A stretch of 64,000 bases of DNA. Source: Osmia lignaria lignaria (Eukaryota > Arthropoda > Insecta > Hymenoptera > Megachilidae). Within the stretch, counting starts at the first letter, position 1. Each line of letters opens with the position of its first letter. The stretch is taken from positions 1,543,501 through 1,607,500 of the forward strand of contig NC_135040.1 in assembly GCF_051020975.1 (NCBI RefSeq), written 5' to 3'. The notes under the pieces are model-generated. The model was not told the DNA's origin, ran no database searches, and was given only the letters and a program-made list of their open reading frames with translations. Below, one piece after another: positions 31,928-43,532 of this stretch. A program made the position numbers and the translations under genes.

Positions 31928-31929
31928 TA

Positions 31930-33119
31930 TTACCAATATACCGTTTATTTCATTTTCTTCAATGCTGATATGGATTGTTACTTATAAAATTTGTATGCGA
32001 CAGTTTACATCATTTACAAAATACTAATTACATTTCGTATGTATGTACAACTTTCCTGACTGTTATGTAAACACTATTTTTCTACATAACAGATTAATTA
32101 ATGAATCACATAGATACCAACTTTTTAAAGTAAAACTTAAATGAATTATTGAAAGATTCATTTGCGACGGTGATGGTGCTCCACTTAATTTTAATTGACT
32201 ATCGAGACGGTTGTTAAATGAACGATTTCTGAGTAAATGTATTAGTGGGGACTGGGGTGGGAGGGGTGAGGCAATCAACTTAGTCATCGAACTTAAATCT
32301 GCTGAAGTTTCATTTGTGGAGATATCTAAAGTCTTGGGTTTACAACGTGGCAATAGATAATGCTGCGATGTTCAGGAAGTGCATTAACGCATTCGAATGT
32401 GGCCTTTCGAACCTTGTATTTGAACCTAAAATGTAAACAATTAATGAATGCGTATGAAATAATCAACTTATTCTATTCAGTACGTAATCATAAATATGAA
32501 AAGAAAATATTCATCTATTGTATAAATGAAGCTAATTTAATTTATCTTTTTTTAAAATTGGAATTAAATCATTTTCAAAAATAATTAAATTGCAAAATTT
32601 AATAATAACAGCTAGGTAATAACGATAGTAGCAGTAATAACGATAATTATTATTTTTAAGAAATTTACCTACGATTTAACAATCGTAGATATATGATTGT
32701 TTAACAATCAATTTGAATCAAATGGTGACGAAATCATTATTAAATCAAGCAGTTTGGAAATGAATAAATTCCCGCAAAAACGTGATGAAAACGAACATAC
32801 ACGGAATACGAACTTATCGCTTGGGAAAGAGCCATCGTGTTTCCAAGTGTACGATCGATCGGTGCAATCGTTTTGTGTATTCAGGCGACAATCGAAAATT
32901 GTTTCACCGACAAAAATTGCGCGTTCGAGGAAACTGCCGAAAAACAGAAAGTTTTTTTGTGTAGGTCACTGAATAAATTCAGCCGGAGGGAGGAGAGTTC
33001 GCTGGTTAAACAGAAACGACTCTTGAAAAGGGGTGACAAAGAGAAAATCCGTGGATGGGAACGGGAACGGAACAATGGCTTATATCCCATTAGGTATTCC
33101 CGAAGTATTTGAAAAAAAA
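31930..33119. other. AT-rich spacer, no gene seen
   Basis: Frames at 32063-32353 (minus), 32697-32972 and 32837-33112 (plus) overlap each other and have no domain. No repeat matched. Confidence 0.4.
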
Positions 33120-33850
33120 AAATTAGACCGCAACAACTTCAACACCGAGACAGTTTGTTCAGTGGATTCTGGGCAGCGTCCAATTCTCGGCTACCGAAGT
33201 TCACGATGACTCGGCGTAATCGCCTTCTCCGAGGGCAATACGACACAAGGCGTGGCGTGGCGCAGTTGTAGAAAGTTTTAACGCGGCCGGCGTGATCTTG
33301 CAAATAGCCGTCGTAAATCAATAGCAAAAGGGCGTTGGGTGGGCTGCTGCCGGCTGAGACGGAAGGGTGAGTAAAACTGTGCGGGTGGAAGGGGTAACGA
33401 GAAATTGAAGGAGCCCGTCGTAAATGGATGTTCGCGATTACGAGAAAAATCGTATATAAATGGGCCGGTGGTGTGAGAAAACGAAGCGCCACAGGATGAA
33501 GTTTTATCTGTCGGGAAAGGCTGCCGCCTGCTGGAGAAGCAACGGTGCGACGCGACGGGGACGACGGAATGGACGGAATTTGTCCGGGTGACGGTGCACG
33601 TTTCACCGCGACCGAAGATTTTGAATCAAAGATCGATTATCGTGAACCCATGCGAACGAAGGAGCAATCCCATCCTGCTGCTTTTGTTAACTCTCCTTCC
33701 GCGTACGTGCAGTCGGATACAGACGTCGAACCAACTGTTTTTTCGACGCGTTTGATAGAAGAACGTAATGTCTTCGCGTTTCATTTGTCACCGGTAGTTT
33801 ATCGACCGCGACGACGCGGAAGATTGCGAAGGGAAGGTGTTTGAATTGTA
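33120..33850. other. G+C-rich island, function unknown
   Basis: About 700 bases with many CG dinucleotides within AT-rich DNA, open in several frames including 155 codons on the minus strand (33139-33606) and 99 on the plus (33545-33844). The minus translation is low in structure and rich in P, S and R. TATATAAA lies at 33453-33460 on the plus strand. A promoter or 5' exon of a host gene is possible, but nothing proves it. Confidence 0.3.
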
Positions 33851-34136
33851 ATCGCGTCATTTGAGAGAATCGATATGTTTAGGATGTGAAAGATTTGAAC
33901 TTAATGTTACCAGTTACACGATTAATAATGATGATTAGCATATTTCTGGGAATTGAATTTATCGTTAGAAAAGAATTGTCAATATTGTATTAGGATTTTT
34001 GTATAGCTTTGCTAATTACAAGAGTTCCAAGTGTCTCATGAACGTGGCTTCTCATGCACTTTTTATTATTGATAATTTCACATAATAATAACGTTGTTCT
34101 ATATGCTACAAGCAAAGTGTGAAATGAAGGCAATGT
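33851..34136. other. AT-rich spacer
   Basis: No feature supported. Confidence 0.4.
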
Positions 34137-34600
34137 TGAGTTAGGGTAGGTTAGGTTAAACTTTTTTAAATATAATCTAATCAAACATATTATTATTCTA
34201 CAATATATAGTTTCAATTAATCTAGAATGAATTAGCTTCTTAATAAAAATGTGCTAAACTACACATTAATTCAGTTTAAGTAGAGTTAGGTTAGGTTATA
34301 CATTTTTTTAAATATATCCTAATCAAATATACTATTTTATATAGTATAGTATATTATATATAGTTTTAATCAATCCAGAATGAATAAGCTTTTTTATAAA
34401 AAGGGGTGCAATAAACTACAAATTAATACAGTTTACGTTTAGTGAGGTTAGGTTATATGCTTTTTAAATATAACTTAATCAAATCTATTAATATTGTATA
34501 TACTTGCAATTAATCCGGAGTGAATGAGTTTTTGTATGAAAAGAAATGCAATAAACTACAAATTAATTTAGTTTAGGTTAAGTTAGGTTAGATTATATTT
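34137..34600. repeat. Tandem array of ~145-bp units carrying TTAGG motifs
   Basis: The motif (G)TTAGGTTAGGTTA or close variants appears near 34150, 34285, 34445 and 34580. Between them the same order recurs: TTTAAATATAA, CTAATCAAA, AATTAATC-AGAATGAAT, then AAACTACAAATTAAT. Units are 140-160 bp and well diverged. The motif equals two copies of the insect telomere repeat TTAGG. Confidence 0.75.
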
Positions 34601-36479
34601 CGTAATGAAGATTCGATTGATGCTGAGTCTAATGAAAATCAACAATGTACATATATACTGCCTTGGCAAAATATGAAATATATTTTATTTCATAAATTGT
34701 AACTTTTATTTTATACCTTTTCTGTAATATATAGGTACATGTTGGTTCCAATTGCATTGCATATTGCATTTTGGTCCAAGTATTTAGAGATAGTACTAAT
34801 TTCTAAAATCATATCTTAATGATATTTTTAACATTAATGAATATAAATGATATCTAGTTATAAAAATATATTAACTAAATGAGTAATGAGAAATATAGAC
34901 AATTGATTTTTGAATTATTTAAATTGAATTACTCAAATTATGTAAAGTATTTAATCTGTGAAGTTCGACTACTTCTCTATTTATTCTGTGGGTTTAATTG
35001 AAGGTGAACATTATTAATTCATAGTTTTAACTACAAATAATAATACATGATTTATTTCTCATTGTCAGTGTCAGTATGATATAATCGTTAAAATCAGTTA
35101 AACTAAAAATAATTTGTTCCCAAAATGATGAATTAACGAGTCATTAATTTATTTTCAATAAATAAAATAGCCGTTCAATGTTGGTATTAGTTAATTAAAT
35201 CTAATCATCTTGTAGCTAAAAAACTGTCTGAATATTTAACAATTTTTATTTTATTCAAATAATTGGGAGGAGTTTATTTACACATCAAAAGCAATCAACT
35301 TTTAGCAACTATTTTCTGTGAAAATTTAAAGTTAATTTTCTAAAACGATATTCGGTTCATGGTAATCCGCAAATTGACACAGTTTCAACGGAAGCGGCTA
35401 CTGGTTTTGAATAAAAAAGAGCTATGGTATTGCAGATGGATAGATATTCGTTTTCCACGCTGGCGATAAATCACGCGTGTCAGCCAATCAGAGACAGAAG
35501 TCCTGTAAATATGCTGAAGCGAGCGCACAAGTGCAGAATGAATTGCATCCGGTGCGCGGTTATAGCGTCAGAAACAAATCCTTTATAATGCACGGACAAT
35601 CCAGAAAAAAAAACTATAAATTAACGTTTGTTTACATTTGGTTTCATGTTAATTGCATCAATCAGCACTCAATGCTTACTGATTGATTCTGTAATGCAGC
35701 TGAAACTGTTTATCAAATTTCAATTGCATTCGGCTTTATTTGCAAAAGCGAATGTTTGAAATAAACTGATGATAAACGATCGTAATAGAAAATTATGTTT
35801 GCAAATTGGGCGAGTGAAAATAAACGAAATATTAATTTTCAGCCAAAGAAATTGCTTTAACGATAATAGGAGTACATAATTAGATTTACCGTGTATAGTA
35901 AAATTATAATATTAAATTAATTAATTGAAATTGTTGCGAAATTTTAAGAATGAAAAAAGAGGTTTTATAGTACTTAATAAAAGAAGGTAAAGTTTTATCA
36001 TGGCAAAGTTTAAAGATGTAAGTTTAGTTTGAATTAAAATCAATTAATTATAAGTCATATTCTTCCGACTTATTTGTCTCAGTCATTGTGAAATGTTGTA
36101 TCGTATATAAAAATATAAAGACTAAGTTGTTTATTGAACTATTAGTAGCAAAATTTGGTTTATAATTTTTTATATACTAAAATACCTCGTAAGTAAATAG
36201 TGACATGCAAATGTGGAACTTGCTCCCTAACCCTTAAACAGTGTAGTATGAATTATTTATTTTCTTAAAAATGAATATATTGTTTCTATCTTTATCCCCG
36301 GGAAAACTGACATTCTGAGTTATACCAGCATAACTGAGAGGGCAGAGGAGTCAGTTAAACCCTCGATTAAGAAATTAAAAATCTTTTTTCTTTTGAGAAA
36401 TAAAATTTAAAAAAGATGTTGAAGATAAAAGAAAAAAATAAAGGAAAATAGACTTAATATCATCACGTTACTAATAAAG
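34601..36479. other. AT-rich spacer, no gene seen
   Basis: 35340-35600 is slightly richer in G+C and includes a 69-codon frame at 35477-35686 without domains. No supported gene. Confidence 0.4.
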
Positions 36480-36481
36480 TA

Positions 36482-36679
36482 CAGTAGACCTTCACAGTTG
36501 ACCTTCATAAGAATTTTGAAGCATATTAGTACCGTAGTCTTATCACATCCTGACACCATCACAGTTTATGATGACGATACACTTTTATCTCCCCTCTCCC
36601 CTCCAAATAAGAGCTTAAAAATTTGACAATTTTTCCACTTCTATAATTTTCTCCACGGCGATATAATGGGAGTCTACTG
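36482..36679. mobile_element. CAGTAGAC-ended miniature element, full copy
   Basis: 198 bp between TA at 36480-36481 and 36680-36681. Left end CAGTAGACCTTCACAG, right end GCGATATAATGGGAGTCTACTG. The interior has CCCCTCCAAATAAGAGC. Tc1/mariner-type ends, with related copies at 31840, 62031 and 63178. Confidence 0.65.
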
Positions 36680-36681
36680 TA

Positions 36682-37574
36682 TGTATACAGACAATTTTGT
36701 TGACCTTCCTATCACTGTACCTAATGGTTGCATCATTGCTGGATTATAGTTATTTTGACCCATAATTATAACGTTTTCAAATACATCTTTCAAAGTTAAT
36801 TTACATAGAAGATTTATAATACTGATATTAAGAATACAATTACTACAATTTTTGTTTGAGCTCTACCAATAAACTTCTTATATTTTGTATATTTTATTTC
36901 AACAACAGGTTCAAAATAACCCTGCTATCATCGTGTGAAGATGAAAAAAATAAAATCTAAAACTAATGATGTTCAATTTGCAAATACTTGAAAAAACCTT
37001 CAATCACGTCATAATCTATTTTGAATTTAATCATATTATTAAATACTTTTCTATTTATAATTACAACCGTTCTATTTCTGCAATAATTTTTTGCTGAATA
37101 GTAGGTACATAATTCTTACTTGTAACTCTAATTGTGTAAAATGAATGATTACGATCTATAGCGATTAATTTACGCTGAGGATTGATTACTTACACCTGTA
37201 CACTATGTGCTTCATTATCAACAGGGGGTTCAATTAAGACAGTAATGTACATAATGATATGCTCAATTGTTCTCATTAACCAACTCTGCGAACATATGTC
37301 CATATAGATCTGTTGCGCACGTCATCTTATTGTTAGCTCAAGATCGATTTGTTTGAGTATTCAGCCTACGCAAACTACTAGAGGAATTAATAATATCGAT
37401 TTTGTAGATATAGCAGTGTTGAGCAATATTTAATGAAATTCATAATTGACGATTACATTTAAAAAATTTTACACGTTGACTGAAAAACTTTAATTATTAA
37501 GAATAAAAACAAGAATGGGAGTTCCCAAATTTCTAGTTTTGGCGTAATTTGGACTGTTTTCTTGGGTGGGTTAA
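36682..37574. other. AT-rich spacer, no gene seen
   Basis: No long frame or matched repeat. Confidence 0.45.
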
Positions 37575-37720
37575 ACCCCTTACAAATTTTTAAATTTTAG
37601 AATTTTGAAAATCAGGAATTTTAAAATTTTAAAAGTTTTAGGATCTAGAATTTTGGAATGTTAAATATTCTAGGATCTGGAATTTTTTAATTCTGGAATT
37701 CTAATATTTTGAACTTTACG
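37575..37720. repeat. Degenerate short-unit A/T array 3
   Basis: Units such as TTTTAGAATTTTGAAAAT and TTAGGATCTGGAATTTT repeat with changes for about 145 bp. The array runs directly into the truncated TTAA element that follows. Confidence 0.6.
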
Positions 37721-37849
37721 AATTTTTAAACCAAAGAGTGTCATATATTGAAAATATACTTAATTCTTAAAAGAACAATGTAGAAGTTAAAGAATAAAAA
37801 TAATATGAAATACAAAATTAGCTCTCTGCATGGTCCGCCGTTCAAGGGT
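37721..37849 (+). mobile_element. TTAA miniature element, truncated copy F
   Basis: Begins inside the family at AATTTTTAAACCAAAGAG, continues TCATATATTGAAAATATAC and ends GTCCGCCGTTCAAGGG with TTAA at 37850-37853. The left half is missing, replaced by array 3. Confidence 0.65.
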
Positions 37850-37853
37850 TAAT

Positions 37854-39797
37854 ATAAATAATTTAATAACACCTACATCTTTAATGTAACTAGTTAATTC
37901 AACGAACAAAGTCATTTAAAAATACCAAGGTACGTTCATCCCTTAAAAAATAATCCTCAGCTTTGTTTCGCTGAAGCAAACAATCTATGCAAATAATCAT
38001 CTTTTCTTTTATTCCTCTTCGGTTCTTTTGTTGATACAATATGCACATTTAAGTGAACAAAACATTCGTTATAGAGCTGCAAACAAAGCTTACGATAGAG
38101 AATTTTCCGCTTCCATGGAAGAAGGTGTCCTTTCCAGTCAACTCGCAAAGTGTCCTTTTTACAGTCTCCACGGGACTTAGTTTGAATCCTTACGCCGTCA
38201 CTACCGGTATATCGGTTTTTATCGGTACCGCCATATGGTTACTTCGGATTCTGTCTTGCTCTATGGCAAAGGGGAAGGAGGATCGAGTCAAGGGAGAAAG
38301 GGGATCGCAAAAAGGTTATTTGCCGTCCTGATCCGTCATAGAGGTGGACGGGTGACGAAGGTTTTTACGTTTCCGCCTTTTTAAGGGAACGGGTATAAGC
38401 TCGACCCCTGCCCTGTCTCTCAGCTTCCCAGGTAATCCCTGATTATCGTGATCGAATTGCGGCCTCCCTGCTAAAGGATGGCATTGCAGATATATATGTT
38501 TTGGTATACGTCAACTCTTTTCCCTAGTGACGAACGAGCTTGTCTTTAAAAAGCGTGATCGTCTACGGTACCAGTCAACATTTCACGATGAAATGAAAAA
38601 ATAAAGGAAATTTCCTTGGAGAATTTGTACAATTTTCTTGAATCGAAAGAACTAATATGACGCTGGGCTGATAGGTAACGCTTCTATCTCTAGGAAATTG
38701 GGATTGAAATAAACGAATAACAGTAATTAGAAAATTTATTTAAAATATACAAAAATATTTAATGGTAGTATTACAACTGAATTTTAACCAGATTTAAATT
38801 AACCTAACCTAAAAATATGACAAAACTGCATCGCATTTAATTGTATTATAAAATTACCACTATTGAAATAGTAATTAGTAATGTATCATAAATACATAAC
38901 GAACGGATTAAAAATTATGCAATATCTACTTTTACATCAAATTAAATGGTAACCAAAGATACTGATATGAAATATCGATCACTTTGAAAAAATACTAACA
39001 AAGACCCAATTGACACATATCGATTTTGATGGAACTCGAAAAACTAGTTGATACTTTGTGTCCAACAACAAATTTCCCCATTGAAAGAGTGAAAACAGCT
39101 TTCAAAGTCTGAGTTGAAAAAAATATTTTGTCGAATATCTAGAGAGCTATCAGGAAACTCTTAAATATAATTCTTACATAAGTATTTATAGTATAAGTAA
39201 CTATTCTTAGCGTCCTTGTGAGTAAAAAAATAATAAAATCAAATCAAATGCAACTTTAGTGATTAATTGCATTATTTTTAACTATCACACTTCTGTTTCG
39301 ATAGTTATAAACTAGTAAATGTGTATATCACAATTTATAAAAGATACTCTTTTGCGTATTGCTTTGGATTACCTTTTTATTTGAATTTTGAAATTATGTG
39401 TACTTTAGGTTGAATGAAAAAGAGTTTTTTTGTCTTTTTTCGTTATTTCTAAATTGTTCGTTGTAATTCTTTCATAATGTATAAAGTGAAAGCAACCTTT
39501 TTTTATATGACTCATATGTTATATTTCAAATATTAAGACTATGGGCGTACCTTCCTACTTTATACATTCTCATTTAAATTTTCAGATCTAAGTACACTTA
39601 ACGTATAAAAGTACCTAGAATGCTCGATAAGTCTCTACATTTAGAGCTTTGGTGGCGGGCACTTTCAAGAAACAGAGAATTATTAAACATCAATGGCAAG
39701 CGTGTATTATTCACAGTTCATTTATTTTTGTGACCCAGCTGTACATTCATTGTCTATCTAAGAAAGAAATTTAAATAATAATAGCGAGTGCCTTCTG
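37854..39797. other. Spacer, no gene recognised
   Basis: 38050-38610 is moderately G+C-rich, with frames at 38053-38331 (plus) and 37957-38148 (minus) on the same bases. 38611-39797 is AT-rich. No domain or repeat recognised. Confidence 0.4.
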
Positions 39798-39830
39798 TAC
39801 AGGGTCTACCATTTATCTCGGAACCCGTGC

Positions 39831-40436
39831 CACAGCCGACTCTAGTACTAGCCATGCTGAACAACATGGCAACACCGCTCACGTGACAATCGGGAGTCCT
39901 ATTTTCAAAAACAGAGTTCTGTGCTCGGAATTGTAATTAACGTCTTTTTTAATTAAAAGCTGTAGTAATATACACTATTTTGTGTTAATTATGTATAAAC
40001 AATATATAAACGTTGCAACTATGGCAAATAGAAGTGATGTGGTAGTATAAAATTGTTATAAATGTGATATATATTTTGTGTACTCTCAAAGTAGTTTGGT
40101 GTTGTGAAGCATGATATTTGAAATATTTACAGTGGTTTCAAGAAAATTTAGGTATGAAGCAAAATGAAACCATCTTTGGATCAAATTGAAACATTTAAGA
40201 ATTGATGAAAGTGTATATAAGTTAATAAAAACCTTGAAACAAGCGAAATTATTGGAACGAAATCAAAGAGGTTATGTGAAGTCCAGAGAGTAGTCGGGAG
40301 TCTGACGACGTTGATTGGCTGAGAGTCTGGGAGTCCGGGAGGCAGATAGAGTAGGGTAGGTGTTGATATATTCAGACCGGACTCCCGCGGTGTTGCCATT
40401 TTTACTTCAGCACGGCTAGTACTAGAGTCGGCTGTG
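39831..40436 (+). mobile_element. 606-bp terminal-repeat element, copy 1
   Basis: Ends CACAGCCGACTCTAGTACTA and its exact inverse. The direct repeat CCCGTGC flanks it at 39824-39830 and 40437-40443. After removing its insert, the second copy (40606-41451) is also exactly 606 bp, inverted, with about ten differences seen over the first two thirds. No transposase frame; an 88-codon frame on the minus strand (40181-40447) is shared by both copies but has no known domain. A 7-bp duplication is unusual, so I leave the superfamily open. Confidence 0.85.
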
Positions 40437-40605
40437 CCCGTGCGCACGCGAACTCATGAATGTGGCAACAGCGCTAAAATTTGGTAGATGCGCCCTCTGC
40501 AAACCATTGCTGAAAGTATAATGTCATGAAGAGAGCTGTGGGAATCGATGTAAAAATCCCTAGAGATAAGTTGGTAATCGATCGAACTGTGGTTCGAGAT
40601 TCGAT

Positions 40606-41451
40606 CACAGCCGACTCTATACTCCGTTCAACGAGACGAGTCACCAAACACGTGAACAGGATAGGGCCGACTTACGGGTTCCGAATCCCCACATCACATC
40701 GAAAGATAAGCCTGACCTTGCATGCAAGAGCCCTCGGCAAGGGACCATCATAACTTGGTCCTGAGTTGTAACATGTGGCAGCCAATGACCGCAGTCGTAG
40801 AGCCGATCACGTGAGTTGTGTGTTTTGACTTGGTGACTCGTCTCGTTGAACGGAGTATAGTACTAGCCGTGCTGAAGTAAAAATGGCAACACCGCGGGAG
40901 TCCGGTCTGAATATATCAACACCTACCCTACTCTATCTGCCTCCCGGACTCCCAGACTCTCAGCCAATCAACGTCGTCAGACTCCCGACTACTCTCTGGA
41001 CTTCACATAACCTCTTTGATTTCGTTCCAATAATTTCGCTTGTTTCAAGGTTTTTATTAATTTATATACACGTTCATCAATTCTTAAATGTTTCAATTTG
41101 ATCCAAAGATGGTTTCATTTTGCTTCATACCTAAATTTTCTTGAAACCACTGTAAATATTTCAAATATCATGCTTCACAACACCAAACTACTTTGAGAGT
41201 ACACAAAATATATATCACATTTATAACAATTTTATACTACCACATCACTTCTATTTGCCATAGTTGTAACGTTTATATATTGTTTATACATAATTAACAC
41301 AAAATAGTGTATATTAATACAGCTTCTAATTAAAACAGACGTTAATTACAATTCCGAGCACAGGACTCTGTTTTTGAAAATAGGACTCCAGATTGTCACG
41401 TGAGCGGTGTTGCCACGTTGTTCAGCATGGCTAGTACTAGAGTCGGCTGTG
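40606..41451 (-). mobile_element. 606-bp terminal-repeat element, copy 2, interrupted
   Basis: Inverted relative to copy 1 and flanked by ATTCGAT at 40599-40605 and 41452-41458. The solo outer element at 28731 shows the uninterrupted target GATTCGATTCGGG, which confirms the duplication. It holds the 238-bp element near its left end. Confidence 0.85.
40620..40857. mobile_element. 238-bp miniature element with 28-bp inverted ends
   Basis: The termini are perfect 28-bp inverted repeats starting TACTCCGTTCAACGAGACGA. It sits in the TA of CTCTAGTAC within copy 2, duplicating TA at 40618-40619 and 40858-40859. The interior has no plausible gene. It is the youngest insertion of the nest. Confidence 0.85.
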
Positions 41452-41654
41452 ATTCGATTCGGGATACGAGTATGCACGACGAGCAGTGGAACTTGGAGTC
41501 GGCTCGACTCGGCTCGGCAAAACTCGGGCGCGATCGGCAGAGATACAAACATACTTGTATCCCGAATCGAATCTCAGACCAGAGTATCGCCGATCGTGCC
41601 AAACGTTGCGAGTTCATGCACGCACGGGTTCCGACATAAATGGTAGACCCTGTA

Positions 41655-41794
41655 TACAAGGAACACTTACTGCATGTTGTAAAACAGAAAAATTTCAAGT
41701 TTGTTTTAAATTATTTATTTTTGTATAATAAACAATATTTATACTTCTAGTGCACATTAACGTAGTCTTTTGAACAGGTATAACATTTTAAATT
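41655..41794. other. Short AT-rich spacer
   Basis: Nothing supported. Confidence 0.4.
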
Positions 41795-42160
41795 GGGGAT
41801 GTGTGAGTACTCAAGCTTCGGGTCGAGTCGGGTAATGATTGGGTTAGTTTGGGTGGAACACCAAAAGTGTATCCAGTACTTAAATTTATTTAAGATTCCG
41901 TAATTTCAGGACTTAAACTCGACTCAAGACTTGAAACGCAATTCGGAAATCGATTTTTCAGACATACCTTCAATTTTGAAGTTTGGAAGTGTTTTCATAT
42001 ACTTTTACGTGTAATCGAATATAATAAAGTTTCAGGTTACGAGTCGAGTCCCAAGATGACGGGTACTCGAATAAACTTATGTGCTGGCCAGACTTTCGAG
42101 GTCCCGCCCGAACCCGATAAAAATTTTCCACCCGAATTTTCGAGTATTCGCACACCCCTA
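41795..42160. mobile_element. GGGGTGTGCGAGTACTC-type element, copy 1
   Basis: Left end GGGGATGTGTGAGTACTC and right end GAGTATTCGCACACCCC are inverted, with AATT on both outer sides. The interior is rich in CGGGT(C/T)GAGTCGGG-like words and includes TTTCAGGTTACGAGTCGAGTC. Related sequence occurs at 44330-44520, 45730-46000 and 56063-56346. Confidence 0.6.
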
Positions 42161-42846
42161 ATTTTATCACATTTATTGATAACACACTAATTAACATATG
42201 CAGATCGATAAAAGCTCATAAATATACCTATTAATGTTAGTAGATTTATTTCTGCCGACTTAGAGGGGGTAAAAAGTTGAGCCACATGGTGTCACCTGTA
42301 AAAACCGATATACTTACGACATAGAGGTGAAGTTGAGTACCCAAAGTAAGCCCAGCTCAGGAAAAAAGCTATCTCCTGACCGAACGAGGAAAAAGTCGAT
42401 TTTGTCATTCGGACATCTGAAATCCGTATAATAAAATCAATTGCAAACGAAAGAAAAAAACCATCGAACGTATGGGACGACGTTTCTTGAATCATTTATA
42501 AGAAAATGTCTAGGGATGTATTTTCAGACGTTTACAATATGTAACATCCCGAGGGTTTTTCTTCCGTTCCTTTTATTCTTTTTGTTTGATCTTTCTTCAA
42601 TGTTTCAGTTGAAATCGTTTCGATTTATAACCATAATTCTATGCTTTATTTAGTGGAATACAATTTTTACACGTTATAGGGTTCTTCAGTAGGGATGAGC
42701 GGGTATCTGAAAATTTGTGTTGGATTTGGTTAAGGAATTTTTTGGGTAGAGACGGGACCCTGTAAGTGAGCCTGGCACATGAATTTATTCGGGTACCTGT
42801 AATTTTGGGATCTGAGTATCAACTCGAAACCTAAAAGTTAGTTAAG
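42161..42846. other. AT-rich spacer with a degenerate repeat fragment
   Basis: 42690-42840 (GATGAGCGGGTATCTG, TTCGGGTACCTG, GATCTGAGTATCAACTCG) resembles the 41795-42160 family. No gene. Frames at 42292-42495 and 42441-42653 overlap and are not called. Confidence 0.4.
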
Positions 42847-43074
42847 GTGAAGTGGGGCAAATGCAGACTGCTTTTGCAAAGTCGGAATTTAAGCCTGTGT
42901 ATTTTCAGTCTGTTATATAAATACTTAACACTGTCGATATCAAACATATTGCAGAGTTATTACTGTTTAATTCACATTAACTAGGATCCTAATTTTCCTT
43001 GTAAATTTTCATTTTGATAGGAAATTATACAAAATGACAACTACTCTGCACTTTTCCCGAAAATGAGGCAAGAG

Positions 43075-43532
43075 TTGTGGAAGGAATTAGAACGATCAGG
43101 TTGAATAACTCACTCTTATTCTTTAGCAAAACGAGATATATTTAATAATATTGCGTAGATTCTCTATGGCGTACAATATTCGCTCAATTCTCTAAACTAT
43201 CTCATCTCAAAGCGTCGCGTCGGTTGTTTCTGTTACGTGTCCTTTCTCGTCACAGTTCTGCCAACTTATCTCCTAATATTAAGCTTAGTTCACAATGTAC
43301 TTACATACTATACCGCAGTTTACCAGAGTCCATAACTGCGACGCGCAGGTTGGAAGATGGTGGGGGAACGCAGCGAGCTCTCTGCTAATCGCTTTCCACT
43401 TCGTTTAGGACTATCGCCAATCAGGGCGAAGATGCGTACTGGAGATGCGCGAAGAACGAAAACTGGTCTTTTCGCAGTTATGGACTCTGGTGAACTGCGG
43501 TATACATATTTAATTAATAAAAATAACTCCAC
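43075..43532. mobile_element. 458-bp insertion with a 5-bp duplication, possible solo LTR
   Basis: Flanked by AAGAG at 43070-43074 and 43533-43537. It starts TTGTGGAAGG and ends AACTCCAC. The 5-bp duplication, near TG...CA ends and length suggest a solo LTR, but no partner element is in the window. It is itself interrupted by the 188-bp element at 43313-43500. Confidence 0.6.
43313..43500. mobile_element. 188-bp miniature element with 29-bp inverted ends
   Basis: CCGCAGTTTACCAGAGTCCA begins the left end and the right end is its inverse with one change. TATA lies on both sides (43309-43312 and 43501-43504). The frame reading across it is incidental. A third level of nesting. Confidence 0.75.

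Larger units (their letters stand above)
39800..41652. mobile_element. Mariner-type element carrying three nested insertions
   Basis: The outer ends CAGGGTCTACCATTTATCTC and its inverse (one change) lie between TA at 39798-39799 and 41653-41654, the same family as 28731-28938. Removing the inserts leaves about 387 bp. The inserts are 39831-40436 and 40606-41451, each with its own 7-bp duplication, and 40620-40857 inside the latter. Insertion order is clear: outer first, then the 606-bp elements, then the 238-bp element. Confidence 0.85.

Noticed and set aside
33139..33606. 155-codon minus-strand frame
   Set aside because: Rich in P, S and R, overlapped by other frames in a G+C-rich island, with no recognisable domain or start context.
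40676..40692. GGGTTCCGAATCCC, resembling a tRNA T-arm
   Set aside because: The rest of a tRNA cloverleaf cannot be drawn around it, and it lies inside a transposon.
40883..41101. 72-codon frame repeated in both 606-bp elements
   Set aside because: Shared because the elements are copies. It begins beside the inverted end and has no known domain, so coding is unsupported.
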